Source: Candidatus Aminicenantota bacterium | GTDB lineage: Bacteria > Acidobacteriota > Aminicenantia > S016-38 | Assembly: GCA_026987025.1 (NCBI GenBank) | Contig: JALSNJ010000019.1 | Span: 55,150-119,149, forward strand | Length of the DNA stretch: 64,000 nt | Direction: 5' to 3' | In this document: one piece after another, positions 16,433-26,537 of the stretch | Numbering within the stretch: the first letter of the stretch is position 1 | How the letters are laid out: every line of letters begins with the position of its first letter | Position numbers and translations under genes: made by a program | Notes under the pieces: model-generated | Databases searched by the model: none | Told to the model about the DNA's origin: nothing | Seen by the model: only the letters and a program-made list of their open reading frames with translations

Positions 16433-18514
16433 ATGAAAAAAACGAAGTTTTTATCCCTGGTCTTAACAGCAGTTATAATACTTCCCTCCATGGCCTTCAC
16501 CCTGGAGGACATCTTAAGCGCCCCCTTCCCCTATTCTTTAATGGCTTCTCCAGAGGGAGACCTGGTGGCGTGGGTGTTCAATCAAAGGGGAAGAAGGAAT
16601 ATCTGGATAGCAAGGGCTCCGGATTTTAAACCCATAATGTTAACGAACTACAGAGAGGACGACGGGCAGGAAATAAGTCAACTTGTCTTCTCCCCTGACG
16701 GAAGGATTTTGATCTATGTGAGAGGTGAAGGGCCCAACCGAAAGGGGGAATATCCAAATCCCACCAGCAATCCCAGAGGCGCCAGGATGGAAATATGGGC
16801 TGTAAGAATTGAAGACGGAAAAATCTGGAAAATAGGAGAGGGCACCGAACCCTCCATATCACCTCTTGGAGATATCGTTGTCTTCCGAAAAGGAAAGGAT
16901 GTGCTTTACGCCCCTCTGGACGGGTCAGTGAGGCCCAGGATTCTTTTCAAGGCAAGGGGAAGAAACGGGAGTTTCATCTGGGCCCCTTCCGGCAAAAAAT
17001 TGGCTTTTGTAAGCAGAAGAGAAGACCACAGCTTCATTGGCATTTACGACCTGGAAAAAGAGAAAATCCTATGGGTTCTGCCTGATGTTTACAGGGACGG
17101 CCATCCCGTATGGTCTGCGGACGGCCAGAAATTGGCGTTCATAAGAATTCCCGGAGCAACTATGGAGTTTAAACCAATATGGATGAGCCGAGATATTCCC
17201 TTTTCCATCTGGGTTTTTGACACGAACACCGGGGAAAGCAGGAAAGTTTTTGAGGCTGATAAAGGTAGCGGGTTTTCCCTCTATTATCCCCCAAAACCCC
17301 TTTTATGGCCACTTAAAAACCGCCTGGTCTTTTATTCAGAACAAGATGGATGGATGCACCTCTACTCTCTGAACCTGAAGACAGGGAAAGTTCTTTGCCT
17401 CACCCCAGGTAATTACGAAGTGGAAAATCTCTCCATCTCCTCTGACGGAGAGTTTCTGGTCTTGAACTCCAACAAAGGCGACATAGACCGCAGACATCTC
17501 TGGAAAGTCTCTGTAAAGGGAGGAGCCATTAAAAAACTAACTCAGGGAAAAACAATAGAGTGGTCTCCAGTTTTCCTGGCCTCTGGAAGATACCTGGCCT
17601 TCTTAAGATCCTCTGGAAAACACCCGGCTTCCGTGGCTGTTCTCATCTTGAATAAAGGAAACATAAAACCCATAACGGACGAACTTATTCCATCTAACTT
17701 CCCCGAATCGGAATTGGTAGAGCCTCAACAGGTGATTTTTAGAGCCGGAGACGGACTTGAAATCCACGGACAGCTTTTCGTGCCTGCAGGAATCAAAAAG
17801 GGAGAAAAAAGGCCAGCCCTGCTCTTTATGCACGGGGGTCCCATAAGGCAGATGCTGCTGGGATGGCATTATTTTTACTACTACCACAATGCCTATGCCT
17901 TCAACCAATATATGATTCAAAAGGGCTTCGTGGTTCTTTCGGTGAACTACCGTTCCGGAATAGGCTACGGGGCAGCCTTTAGAACCGCTCCACATCAAGG
18001 GCCTGCCGGGGCTTCTGAATATCAGGACATAATAGCCGGAGCAAAATTTCTACAAAAACTCCCCTATGTTGAACCATTGAGAATAGGATTATGGGGAGGT
18101 TCCTACGGCGGGTATTTAACCGCCCTTGGTCTTGCCCGGAATTCGGACCTATTTGCAGCGGGGGTGGACCTGCACGGAGTTCACGATTGGTCCTGGAGGG
18201 GAATGATGAGGGGTGTTGAGGACTGGGGCATAAGCAGGGAAAAACTTCGCCTCGCCAGACTCTCTTCCCCAGTAGCAGACCTGAGGTTCTGGACCTCCCC
18301 TGTGCTCTTTATCCACGGCGACGACGATAGAAATGTTGATTTCATCCAAACTGTGGACCTGGTTCAGAGATTAAGGAAACTGGGAAGAGCCCATGTGGAG
18401 ACCTTAATTTTTCCCGACGAGGTTCACGACTTCCTCCTTTTCAGAAGCTGGCTCAAGGCATACGAAGCTGCCGGAAATTTCTTTCAACGCTTTCTGGGAA
18501 GGGCTAAAAACTAA
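16433..18514 (+). CDS. Exported S9C-type prolyl oligopeptidase family peptidase
   Basis: 693 aa. A signal peptide is followed by a TolB/PD40-type beta-propeller (repeats such as QLVFSPDGRILIYV and SWAP-like WSADGQKLAFI) and an alpha/beta-hydrolase domain. The catalytic triad is visible: Ser near 557 (GGSYGG), Asp near 629 (GDDDRNVDF) and His near 664 (EVHDF). It resembles dipeptidyl or acylaminoacyl peptidases and probably degrades peptides in the periplasm. GGAGG precedes the ATG. Confidence 0.9.
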   Translation: MKKTKFLSLVLTAVIILPSMAFTLEDILSAPFPYSLMASPEGDLVAWVFNQRGRRNIWIARAPDFKPIMLTNYREDDGQEISQLVFSPDGRILIYVRGEGPNRKGEYPNPTSNPRGARMEIWAVRIEDGKIWKIGEGTEPSISPLGDIVVFRKGKDVLYAPLDGSVRPRILFKARGRNGSFIWAPSGKKLAFVSRREDHSFIGIYDLEKEKILWVLPDVYRDGHPVWSADGQKLAFIRIPGATMEFKPIWMSRDIPFSIWVFDTNTGESRKVFEADKGSGFSLYYPPKPLLWPLKNRLVFYSEQDGWMHLYSLNLKTGKVLCLTPGNYEVENLSISSDGEFLVLNSNKGDIDRRHLWKVSVKGGAIKKLTQGKTIEWSPVFLASGRYLAFLRSSGKHPASVAVLILNKGNIKPITDELIPSNFPESELVEPQQVIFRAGDGLEIHGQLFVPAGIKKGEKRPALLFMHGGPIRQMLLGWHYFYYYHNAYAFNQYMIQKGFVVLSVNYRSGIGYGAAFRTAPHQGPAGASEYQDIIAGAKFLQKLPYVEPLRIGLWGGSYGGYLTALGLARNSDLFAAGVDLHGVHDWSWRGMMRGVEDWGISREKLRLARLSSPVADLRFWTSPVLFIHGDDDRNVDFIQTVDLVQRLRKLGRAHVETLIFPDEVHDFLLFRSWLKAYEAAGNFFQRFLGRAKN

Positions 18515-18565
18515 AAATAAATAAAAGGCAGCGGGAAAACCCGTAAAGAACTTCCGCTCTTTCAC

Positions 18566-19720
18566 TCATATAAATCTGGCCATTACGATAATTAAAACCA
18601 GGGAAAAGCTCAAAAGGAAAAGCAGGATTCGACCAGGACCGCTGTTTTTCCTAAGAACCGACATTCCCAGGAAAAAGACCACCAGAGGCAAAATAAGTCC
18701 GTTGGCTATTTGAGCAAGCACTATCAGCTGGAGGGGCTTTATTTTGAGGAAAAGGCTCAGAAAACCGAAAATCACCACCCCGGAAGCCGTGGACTTGAAG
18801 GCCAGTGAATTTTCTTTAAAGCCGAAAATTCCTTTGAGCAACCAGGCCGAGGCATAAGGGGCGGTTATGGCAGAGGATAGCCCTGCCGCAAAAAGTCCCA
18901 GGCAAAAGCTGGCAGTAGCAAATCTTCCAAGCAGAGGGCGAAGCTGACGGGCCATGACGGAGGCGGATTTTATTTTTATCCCCAAAGGAACGAAGGCAGA
19001 AGCGGATGTTATAAGGATGGAGGCTGTTATAATTATCCCCACGAAAATAGAAAGACCCAGGTCCCACCGCATACTTTGCAGGTCCTCAGGCCCCCACCTC
19101 TTCAATACTACCGCTGAGTAAAGGAAAAGGTTGTAAGGCACTACAGTGGTTCCCAGCAGGGCCAAGGCCAGGGAGGTTCCTCCGTGAGGAAAAATGGGCA
19201 AAAGTCCAAGGAGAATCCTCCACAAAGGTGGGCCTGCCTTCAATGCGGTGAGCAGGAAGGCCAGACCCATGAATCCTACCAACCCCATGAGAAAAACCTC
19301 TATGGGCCTGTAGCGCCCCCTCCACAAAAAGAAAAGGGCCACCCCTGTTATTATCAGAACCCAGAGTTTTCCGGCGGGTATCAAAGCGTCAAGGCCCACA
19401 AAGGCCCCGGTTATATTACCGGCCTCGTAAGCTACGGCGCCCAGGACCACTGCGGACACCGCCAGAAAAGCGAAAATAAGGTTTAGAAATCTGAAAGGGG
19501 TAAGGCTTAAAAGGCTGGCCGAGAGGTCCTTCCCGTATTCCAGGGAAAACCTACCGGACATCTCCTGAAGGACAAAGGCCAGGAAACCGGAAACCACCAC
19601 CACCCATAAGAGGGAAAAGCCGAAGTTCGCCCCAGCGAAGGAAGCGGAGGTAACCGTTCCCGGCCCTACGAAGGCGGCGGTGATTAAAAAACCAGGACCG
19701 AATTTAATCCTCTTTCCCAA
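18566..19720 (-). CDS. Nramp-superfamily transporter without the canonical metal-binding residues
   Basis: 384 aa, about 11 hydrophobic helices with Nramp order. The TM1 DPGN motif is replaced by GPGT (VGPGTVTSAS) and the TM6 MPHN by VPYN. The Asp and Met that define Mn/Fe selectivity are therefore missing, so it may carry Mg, another ion or an organic substrate. It overlaps hyuB by 17 bp, which suggests import of something connected with that enzyme. Confidence 0.8.
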   Translation of the reverse strand: MGKRIKFGPGFLITAAFVGPGTVTSASFAGANFGFSLLWVVVVSGFLAFVLQEMSGRFSLEYGKDLSASLLSLTPFRFLNLIFAFLAVSAVVLGAVAYEAGNITGAFVGLDALIPAGKLWVLIITGVALFFLWRGRYRPIEVFLMGLVGFMGLAFLLTALKAGPPLWRILLGLLPIFPHGGTSLALALLGTTVVPYNLFLYSAVVLKRWGPEDLQSMRWDLGLSIFVGIIITASILITSASAFVPLGIKIKSASVMARQLRPLLGRFATASFCLGLFAAGLSSAITAPYASAWLLKGIFGFKENSLAFKSTASGVVIFGFLSLFLKIKPLQLIVLAQIANGLILPLVVFFLGMSVLRKNSGPGRILLFLLSFSLVLIIVMARFI

Positions 19721-21242
19721 ACCCGCCTCCTCCGGGAGTTTCCACCACCAGGCGGTCCCCCTTCCCCACTTTAAAGTTTATCTTGGAAGGCAAAACTTTT
19801 ACCTTTCCCTTTTTTACAAGCAAATTCCTGCCGGGCTTTCCTCCCTGGCCACCCTCCAGTCCATAGGGAGAAAACCTCCTCCTCTCGCTTAAAATACTCA
19901 CCCTGGCGGGGGAAAGAAATTCGTATTCCCTGACTATACCGTCGCCTCCTCTTCTTCTTCCTCTCCCTCCTGAGCCCTTTCTTAGCTCGTATCTTCTTAT
20001 TAAAACCAGAAACTCCCTCTCCAGAACTTCCACCGGAGTGTTCATGGAATTTGTCATGTGGGTATGCAAACCTGAGGCTCCGTGGCTCTCCGGAGTGGCA
20101 CCGGCTCCTCCCCCGATGGTCTCATAATAGGCGAAATCCCTTCCCCCGAAGGATATGTTGTTCATAGTTCCCTGACTGGCAGCCACTGCCCTGTGGGGGA
20201 GCATCATAGAAAAGGCTCCCAGAACCACATCAACTATTCTCTGGGAGGTTTCCACATTTCCCCCTGCTACGGCAGCGGGAGGATACGGATTGAGCAAACT
20301 CCCCGGGGGAATTTTTACTTTTACGGGTCTTAGAAGCCCGGAGTTTATGGGAAGGTCCTCCCCGAGCATCAGCTTTACGCTGTAGAGCACGGCCGAAAGG
20401 GTTATAGCAGAATTGGCGTTTATGCCTCCCCTGACCTGTGGACTGGTGCCGGCGAAATCTATCACGAGGTTTTGACCTTCCTTCCAGAGGCAAACTTTAA
20501 TCTCAATGGCCTGGCTTCCAAAACCGTCATCGTCCATAAAATCCTGAAAGTAAAACTTACCTGAGGGAAGCTCGGAAATTCTTTTCCTTAAAATCCTCTC
20601 AGAATAGTCCACGATGTGGTAAGCGTACTCCACGGCTTCCTCCCCCTTTCTTTCAAGAAGCTCCTGGAGGCGGTGGATAGCCTTTCTGTTGGCTGCGATC
20701 TGGGCCATAAGGTCAGCCTCCCTCTCTTCTGGATTCCTTGAGTTGGCCGCAATTAACTTCAAAATGTCCCTGTTAACCTTTCCCTTTTCCTCTATTTTCA
20801 CCGGGGGAATTATCAGGCCCTCCTGGTAAATCTCCTCTGCCAGGGGCATGGAACCCGGTTGCATTCCTCCTACATCCGAATGATGAGCCCGGTTGGCCAC
20901 ATAGAAGGCGGGACTCCCCTCCCAGAAAACAGGGGATATCAGGGTTATGTCAGGGAGGTGGGTTCCTCCGTAAAAGGGGTGATTGAGGAGGGCCGTATCT
21001 CCCTCCCCCAGTTCCACCTCCTTCAGAGCGGCTTCTACGCTGGAGGGCATGGCTCCAAGGTGAACCGGTATGTGCGCCCCCAAGGCGAATATTTCTGCCC
21101 TTTCTGAAAAGAGGGCGGCAGAATAGTCCCTCCTCTCCTTTATGTTAGGAGAGAAGGAGGAAAGTTTAAGCAAAGTTCCCATCTCATCGGTTATGGAAAT
21201 GAAGATGTTCCTGTAAACTTCAAGCTTTATAGGGTCAAACAT
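19704..21242 (-). CDS. hyuB: Hydantoinase/oxoprolinase B subunit
   Basis: 512 aa, HyuB family (N-methylhydantoinase B, acetone carboxylase alpha-like). Recognisable phrases are NHPFYGGTHLPDITLISPVF, HHSDVGG and GGGAGATPESHGASG, with a glycine-rich end GGGGFG. With HyuA it performs ATP-dependent ring opening of a lactam or hydantoin, or a related carboxylation. Its start overlaps hyuA by 8 bp. The true substrate is not determined. Confidence 0.9.
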   Translation of the reverse strand: MFDPIKLEVYRNIFISITDEMGTLLKLSSFSPNIKERRDYSAALFSERAEIFALGAHIPVHLGAMPSSVEAALKEVELGEGDTALLNHPFYGGTHLPDITLISPVFWEGSPAFYVANRAHHSDVGGMQPGSMPLAEEIYQEGLIIPPVKIEEKGKVNRDILKLIAANSRNPEEREADLMAQIAANRKAIHRLQELLERKGEEAVEYAYHIVDYSERILRKRISELPSGKFYFQDFMDDDGFGSQAIEIKVCLWKEGQNLVIDFAGTSPQVRGGINANSAITLSAVLYSVKLMLGEDLPINSGLLRPVKVKIPPGSLLNPYPPAAVAGGNVETSQRIVDVVLGAFSMMLPHRAVAASQGTMNNISFGGRDFAYYETIGGGAGATPESHGASGLHTHMTNSMNTPVEVLEREFLVLIRRYELRKGSGGRGRRRGGDGIVREYEFLSPARVSILSERRRFSPYGLEGGQGGKPGRNLLVKKGKVKVLPSKINFKVGKGDRLVVETPGGGGFGKED

Positions 21243-23169
21243 TCTCTACCTCTATCCAGATTTCTCCGTAAATACCAACTTTCGCCACAAACCCGGGGGG
21301 TATGTAAACTGTCCCGTGGCTGGAAGTTATCACCGAAGGCCCCCTCAAAAAAGAACCATTCCCAAGATCCTGGCCCCTGTAAAAAAGACAGTTCATTTTC
21401 CTTCCGCCGTGATATATGTCAGCCTCAAAAACAGGTTCTGCCCTGCGGGAAGGTATTTGCGGGAGCTCAGGTTTTCTGGCCGGAAGAACGGCCCTGAGTC
21501 TAAGATTCACTATCTCCACAGGTCTATCCTGAGTATGATAGTACAGCTTCATGTGAAGCTGGTTGAAACTGTTGAGGAGGCTTTCGGCTGAGTTCACGAA
21601 GGGAACCGATATTTCATATCCCTGCCCCCGGTACCTCATCTCGCATACCCTTTCAAAAATTAGAGCCCCTTCTGGAAAGTCTTTTTTTGCTTCCCGTTCC
21701 ATTTGACCGAACCTTTTGCCGGCCTCCTCCACGGTCTCCGGGCTAAGCTGGCGAAGGAAGGAGGAAGAATATTCCCTCACCCCATCGGAAAGTAGCATTC
21801 CAAGGGCCGAGAACACCCCCTGTAAAGGAGGAATAACCACCCTGGGTATGCTCAATCTATGTGCCAGTTCAGCCGCCACCAATCCACCTGCTCCTCCAAA
21901 GGCCATAAGGGTAAACTCCCCGGGGTCCTCTCCCCTTTCCAGACTAACCAGCTTTACGGCCCTTTCGGTGTTGGAAAGGGAAACTTCCAGTATTCCTTCC
22001 GCTGTACGATAAAGATCTGAGGAGATTTTTTTTGCTATCCTTCCCACAGCCTCAAAGCTCCTTTCCGGCTTTATCCTGAGACCTTCGCCCAGGGGGAACT
22101 CCTCTCTTATCCTGCCGAGGACAACCAGGGCATCGGTAAGGGTGGGAAGCTCGGACCTGCCGTAGCAGGCTGGCCCTGGGTCTGCCCCTGCACTTTCAGG
22201 GCCTACCCTGAGAGCCCCGCCGTCGTCCACCCACGCTATGGAACCGCCACCGGTACCCACCGTTTGAATATCCACCATGGGAATCCTCAGGGGAAGATGG
22301 AAAAGGGAGGAGGAACGGGTAATGGAAATGCCCCCTTTTATCAAAGAAACATCGGTGGAAGTGCCCCCCATGTCCAGGGTTATAATTCTATCCAGGGACA
22401 GGAACTTACCCACGGCATGGGAGGCTATAACTCCCCCTGCGGGACCGGACAAAAGGGTAAGGACAGGCATTCTTCTTGTAATTTCTGTGGTCATAAAGCC
22501 ACCGGAGGAATTCATTATGTAAACCTCTCCCCTAGCGTTTTTTTCCAGCAGGTCAAGATAATCCTCCATAACGGGTAGGAGGGAGGCGTTCAGGGCCGTG
22601 GCCACCGCCCTTTCGTATTCCCTGTGCTCGTTCAAAACCTGATGGGAAAGGGAAACTTTGAATTTTCGGGAAAAAACATCCCCCGCCAGCCTCTCGTGAG
22701 ATGGATTGGCGTAGCTGTGTAGAAAAACCACCGCCACCGCCTCTACGCCCCTCTCTTCCAGGGTCCTGGCCAGTCTCTCAACATCCTCTCTGCTCAGGGG
22801 AATATCCACCTTTCCATCGTAAAGCACCCTCTCTCTGAGGACAAAGCACAGCTCCTCAGGGATTATCTCCGGTGGTTTCAGGGGAACCCTGGAAAAAAGG
22901 TTCACCCTGGTCTGCCTTCCTATCTGAAGCAGATTCTTGAATCCCTCGGTGGTAATCAGGGCTGTGCGGGCGGTTTTTTCCTCTAAAAAGGCGTTGGTGG
23001 CCACCGTTGTGCCATGGATCAGGAAGTAGGCCCCCTCCCCCAGCCCCTTTAGAACGGCTAGAGCAGGATTTTCCGGGGTGGAAAGAAGCTTGGCAGTTCT
23101 TAAAGTCCCTTCCTCAAAGAAAACGAAGTCCGTAAAGGTTCCGCCGGTGTCTACTCCTGCCCTTTTCAC
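21235..23169 (-). CDS. hyuA: Hydantoinase/oxoprolinase A subunit
   Basis: 644 aa ASKHA-fold ATPase subunit; the phosphate-binding motif GVDTGGTFTDFV is at the N-terminus and LDMGGTSTDVSL and GFGGAGG-type loops follow. It starts with GTG. The next genes are hyuB and an Nramp relative, so the three form one transcription unit. Confidence 0.92.
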   Translation of the reverse strand: MKRAGVDTGGTFTDFVFFEEGTLRTAKLLSTPENPALAVLKGLGEGAYFLIHGTTVATNAFLEEKTARTALITTEGFKNLLQIGRQTRVNLFSRVPLKPPEIIPEELCFVLRERVLYDGKVDIPLSREDVERLARTLEERGVEAVAVVFLHSYANPSHERLAGDVFSRKFKVSLSHQVLNEHREYERAVATALNASLLPVMEDYLDLLEKNARGEVYIMNSSGGFMTTEITRRMPVLTLLSGPAGGVIASHAVGKFLSLDRIITLDMGGTSTDVSLIKGGISITRSSSLFHLPLRIPMVDIQTVGTGGGSIAWVDDGGALRVGPESAGADPGPACYGRSELPTLTDALVVLGRIREEFPLGEGLRIKPERSFEAVGRIAKKISSDLYRTAEGILEVSLSNTERAVKLVSLERGEDPGEFTLMAFGGAGGLVAAELAHRLSIPRVVIPPLQGVFSALGMLLSDGVREYSSSFLRQLSPETVEEAGKRFGQMEREAKKDFPEGALIFERVCEMRYRGQGYEISVPFVNSAESLLNSFNQLHMKLYYHTQDRPVEIVNLRLRAVLPARKPELPQIPSRRAEPVFEADIYHGGRKMNCLFYRGQDLGNGSFLRGPSVITSSHGTVYIPPGFVAKVGIYGEIWIEVENV

Positions 23170-23242
23170 AACTTCAGGTTAACATCGGAAAAGGAGATTT
23201 TCAAATTTCGCAGGAAAACCCTCTGAAACATTTTGTTTCAAA

Positions 23243-25384
23243 TCAGGGTTCAACGCCTTTATATGGCTCTATTCCCATATTGTAGAAGATAAAAGAAAGG
23301 ACATCAGCATAGTAGTTTATAAGCCTGGTGGTTCCTGATGCCCCTCCGTGCCCTGCCTTGGTTTCTATCCTGATAAGCACCGGATTTGGGCCTTTGTACT
23401 TCTCCTGAAGTGTGGCTATGTACTTAAAGGAATGGGCGGGAAACACCCTGTCGTCGTGGTCAGCGGTGGTCACCAGCACCGCAGGATAGGGAAGCCCCTC
23501 CTTAATGTTATGTAGTGGAGAGTATTTTATTAGATACTTGAACTGCTCCGGGTTATCGCTGGAGCCGTATTCGCTCACCCAGGCCCACCCGATGGTAAAC
23601 TTCTGGTACCTCAACATGTCCATAACCCCCACGGCGGCCACAGCCACCCTGAACAGCTCCGGCCTTTGATTGATCACGGCCCCTATCAGAAGTCCGCCGT
23701 TGGAACCTCCGAAGATGGCCAAGTGCTCAGGGTCGGTATAACCGTTTTTTATGAGGTATTCTGCCGCTGCTATGAAGTCGTCAAAGACATTCTGTTTGTT
23801 CTCCAGCATGCCGGCCCTGTGCCACTTCTCCCCGTATTCGCCCCCTCCCCGCAGGCAGGCCACGGCATACACACCGTCGTTCTCCAGCAGGGGTATCATG
23901 GTAAGGCGAAACGCTGGCCTCATGGGTATGTTAAATCCTCCGTATCCGTAAAGAAGGGTGGGCCTCTTTCCGTCAAGCCTGAGGCCTTTTTTGTGAACTA
24001 TGAAAAGCGGAACCTTAGTGCCGTCCTTGCTTCTGTAGAAAACCTCCTTCGTCTCATAATCTCCGGGATTAAACTTGACCCTGGACTTTTTAAACACTTC
24101 CACCCTGTTCCTTTCCACATCGTAGCGATAAATAGTCGGAGGATAGGTAAAGGAGGTAAACACGAAGAAGGTTTCCTTATCCCAGGGCCTTCCACTGAAA
24201 CCGTATACGGTGCCGAGGGCAGGAAGGGGGATTTCGTGGAGAAATTTACCATCCAGGGAGTAAACCTTTACTACGGAATTGGCATCCCTGAGGTAGGTGG
24301 CTATAAATCTTCCTCCCACCAAGGAGACATCCTCCAGTTTGCTCCCGCCTTCCGGAATCACATCCCTCCAGTTCTCCCTGGAAGGCCTTTTTAAATCCAC
24401 TTCCACCAGCCTATAATTAGGAGCATTCAGATCTGTGAGTATGTAAAACTTCCCATCCTTGGCGGCAACGAAATTGAAATGGGCATCGGGCCTGTCTATA
24501 AGCTTAACCACCGGGGAATCCTTTCTGGAAAGGTCCCTGTAATAAAGCATGTTCCCGCTGGAAGCTCCTTCCCAAACGGATATTATCAGGTATCTTTCGT
24601 CCGGGGTGACATAGGGGGAGAAACCCCTTCTCGGATGTTCCCTGTCCTCGTAAATGAGAAGGTCGTCCCTCTGCGGGGTTCCTACTCTGTGATAGTAAAG
24701 CTTCTGGTAAAGATTCGCCTCCTTCAGGCTCTGCCCCCTCCTGGGCTCAGGATATCTGCTATAGAAAAAGCCGTCCCTGTACCACGCCATGCCTGAGAAC
24801 TTTATCCACCTGAGGTGGTCTGGAAGGAGTTTGCCTGTTTTGAAGTCCACCACAAAAAATTCCCTCCAGTCAGAGCCTCCCCTGGATATGGCGTAGGCGT
24901 AATACTTCAGGTCGTGGGAAAAGGAAAGCCCGGCAAGGAGAACGGAATTATCTCTGGAAAACTTGTTGGGGTCCAGAAGAACCCTCGCCTCTCCGTTAAG
25001 CCCTTTCTGAATGTAAACCACGCTCTGTTCCTGAAGACCTGAGTTCTTGTAAAACACATAGTAATCCTCGCCCACCTTCCACGGGGCGGAATATTTTTCA
25101 TAATCCCAGAGCTGCCGTAGCCTCCTTCTGAGTTTGTCCCTGAAGGGTATTCTGGAGAAGTACTCCTCGGTTAACTTCTTCTCCTGCTCAATCCATTTTT
25201 TCACCTCCGGGGAGTTAATGTCCTCCATCCACCGGTAAGGGTCCGCCACTCTGGTTCCAAAATAGTCGTCCACCACTTTAACCTTCTTAGCCCTGGGATA
25301 CCTGAGGCCCTTTCTCCCTCCGCAGAAAAGGAGAAACAGCCCCCCTGCTCCAAGAATCAATGCGGCAACAATGTACTTTTTCAT
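23243..25384 (-). CDS. Prolyl oligopeptidase (S9A), lipoprotein
   Basis: 713 aa, full length for S9A. The N-terminus is a lipoprotein signal (lipobox LLFC), so the enzyme is probably anchored in the envelope. The N-terminal YFGTRVADPYRWMED and the triad GGSNGG (Ser), DHDDRVFP (Asp) and AGHGG (His) are diagnostic. It cleaves after proline in short peptides and complements the S9C peptidase at 16433. GGAGG precedes the ATG. Confidence 0.94.
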   Translation of the reverse strand: MKKYIVAALILGAGGLFLLFCGGRKGLRYPRAKKVKVVDDYFGTRVADPYRWMEDINSPEVKKWIEQEKKLTEEYFSRIPFRDKLRRRLRQLWDYEKYSAPWKVGEDYYVFYKNSGLQEQSVVYIQKGLNGEARVLLDPNKFSRDNSVLLAGLSFSHDLKYYAYAISRGGSDWREFFVVDFKTGKLLPDHLRWIKFSGMAWYRDGFFYSRYPEPRRGQSLKEANLYQKLYYHRVGTPQRDDLLIYEDREHPRRGFSPYVTPDERYLIISVWEGASSGNMLYYRDLSRKDSPVVKLIDRPDAHFNFVAAKDGKFYILTDLNAPNYRLVEVDLKRPSRENWRDVIPEGGSKLEDVSLVGGRFIATYLRDANSVVKVYSLDGKFLHEIPLPALGTVYGFSGRPWDKETFFVFTSFTYPPTIYRYDVERNRVEVFKKSRVKFNPGDYETKEVFYRSKDGTKVPLFIVHKKGLRLDGKRPTLLYGYGGFNIPMRPAFRLTMIPLLENDGVYAVACLRGGGEYGEKWHRAGMLENKQNVFDDFIAAAEYLIKNGYTDPEHLAIFGGSNGGLLIGAVINQRPELFRVAVAAVGVMDMLRYQKFTIGWAWVSEYGSSDNPEQFKYLIKYSPLHNIKEGLPYPAVLVTTADHDDRVFPAHSFKYIATLQEKYKGPNPVLIRIETKAGHGGASGTTRLINYYADVLSFIFYNMGIEPYKGVEP

Positions 25385-25508
25385 AAGAACCTCCTTCCTA
25401 TTATTTTACGAGATTTTTCTCACCTGGTTTAGCTCCTTACTCTCCCCGCCAGCGAGCCATCTACCCAAAATGCCCCTTTCCGTCACTATGAGTTAAAATA
25501 AGATGGAA

Positions 25509-25982
25509 ATGAGGATATATACGGTGGGCCACAGCAACCACAGTTTGGAGTTTTTCCTGGAAATTCTGGAAAGGTTTTCCATAAAAGCCCTGGTGGATGT
25601 GAGGTCCTATCCCCACAGCCGGTATGTTCCACACTTCAACAGGGAAAACCTGGAGAAGGTTCTTGGCGAGAGGGGAATTGAATACATCTGGATGGGGGAT
25701 GCGCTGGGGGGAAAGTTCACCTTAGGAAAGAAGAGGGAATTCCTCAGGCCCGACGGGAAAATTGACTGGGAGGCGGTAAGGAGGGCCGGGTTCTTTCAGG
25801 ATGGCATAAAGAAGCTCCTTTCCATAGCCAGGGGAAAAAACACGGCCATAATGTGCGCTGAGGAAAACCCGTATCGCTGCCACAGGGGTTTCTTAATAGC
25901 CCCTGCCCTTCTGGAGGCGGGAGTGGAGGTTCTCCACATAAGAAAAAACCTGAAGGTCCATCCCCACAAAATCCGGCGATGA
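25509..25982 (+). CDS. DUF488-family protein
   Basis: 157 aa. The family signature is clear: YTVGHSNHS at the start, DVRSYPHSR, and CAEENPYRCHRG near the C-terminus. The function of DUF488 is not established. The ATG at 25509 is chosen because family members begin MxxYTxGHS; an ATG at 25503 is possible. A TAAAAT box at 25494-25499 is too close for a leader, so translation may be leaderless. Confidence 0.88.
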   Translation: MRIYTVGHSNHSLEFFLEILERFSIKALVDVRSYPHSRYVPHFNRENLEKVLGERGIEYIWMGDALGGKFTLGKKREFLRPDGKIDWEAVRRAGFFQDGIKKLLSIARGKNTAIMCAEENPYRCHRGFLIAPALLEAGVEVLHIRKNLKVHPHKIRR

Positions 25983-26117
25983 AATTGCATCCAATAGGGT
26001 TACGGGGACGAGCAAATTATGTACTCTGCTCCCCAAATTCTGGAAATTCTGCGGTTTGCCTTTCATTAAAGCCCGGCAGATAATAGACCCCCTGCGGAGT
26101 TTTACAGGAAATGGAGG

Positions 26118-26537
26118 CTATCCCATGGTGTATAATATAACCATAACATTAAATTTCTCCAAAAAATGGGGGCATGTCACTATTAATTCTCCACGACTCA
26201 CCTCTCTGTTTACAAAAAGCTCATAAGCATCAGACAAAGATATTTTCCTTTCTTTCAAAATTTCATCCACAAACAAATTACCCTCCTCTACCAAACCTAT
26301 AATAGTATCCTTAAGGAATGTTTCCAAGGCGGTTACACAATTAATAATAAAATTTTTTCTTGCTTCTATTTTCAATTCATATGAAACTTCCGAATTCTCA
26401 ACCAAATCTAACAAAAGCAACGCTCTACGAGTTTTTTCCCAAAAAACATCTATCGGGATAGCAGCATATTTTCCGTATCTTTTTGCCAGATGCTGGCGAG
26501 TCTCATCTATTCTTTGAATTAATCTTTCAAAATTCAT
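26118..26537 (-). CDS. HEPN-like helical protein, probably truncated
   Basis: 139 aa, AT-rich and all-helical. The phrase [23 protein letters not shown] resembles HEPN/RiboL-PSP-type proteins found in defence and toxin loci. The C-terminal 20 residues look non-native, as though the gene was cut at an island edge. Its ATG overlaps the stop of the HepT-like frame by 11 bp. Function unknown. Confidence 0.6.
   Translation of the reverse strand: MNFERLIQRIDETRQHLAKRYGKYAAIPIDVFWEKTRRALLLLDLVENSEVSYELKIEARKNFIINCVTALETFLKDTIIGLVEEGNLFVDEILKERKISLSDAYELFVNREVSRGELIVTCPHFLEKFNVMVILYTMG

Noticed and set aside
18525..18562. Possible bidirectional terminator between the S9C peptidase and Nramp genes
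   Set aside because: The AGCGGGAA/TTCCGCT stem is bulged, with a long loop and poor T-run; not strong enough to list.
23666..24394. 242-aa plus-strand ORF opposite the prolyl oligopeptidase
   Set aside because: It is a shadow of a gene with complete catalytic motifs; the translated sequence shows no domain.
25984..26117. Third attC-like site left of the HEPN-like gene
   Set aside because: There is a GGGGA/TGCTCCCC inverted repeat, but no boxes fitting RYYYAAC or GTTRRRY at proper spacing.
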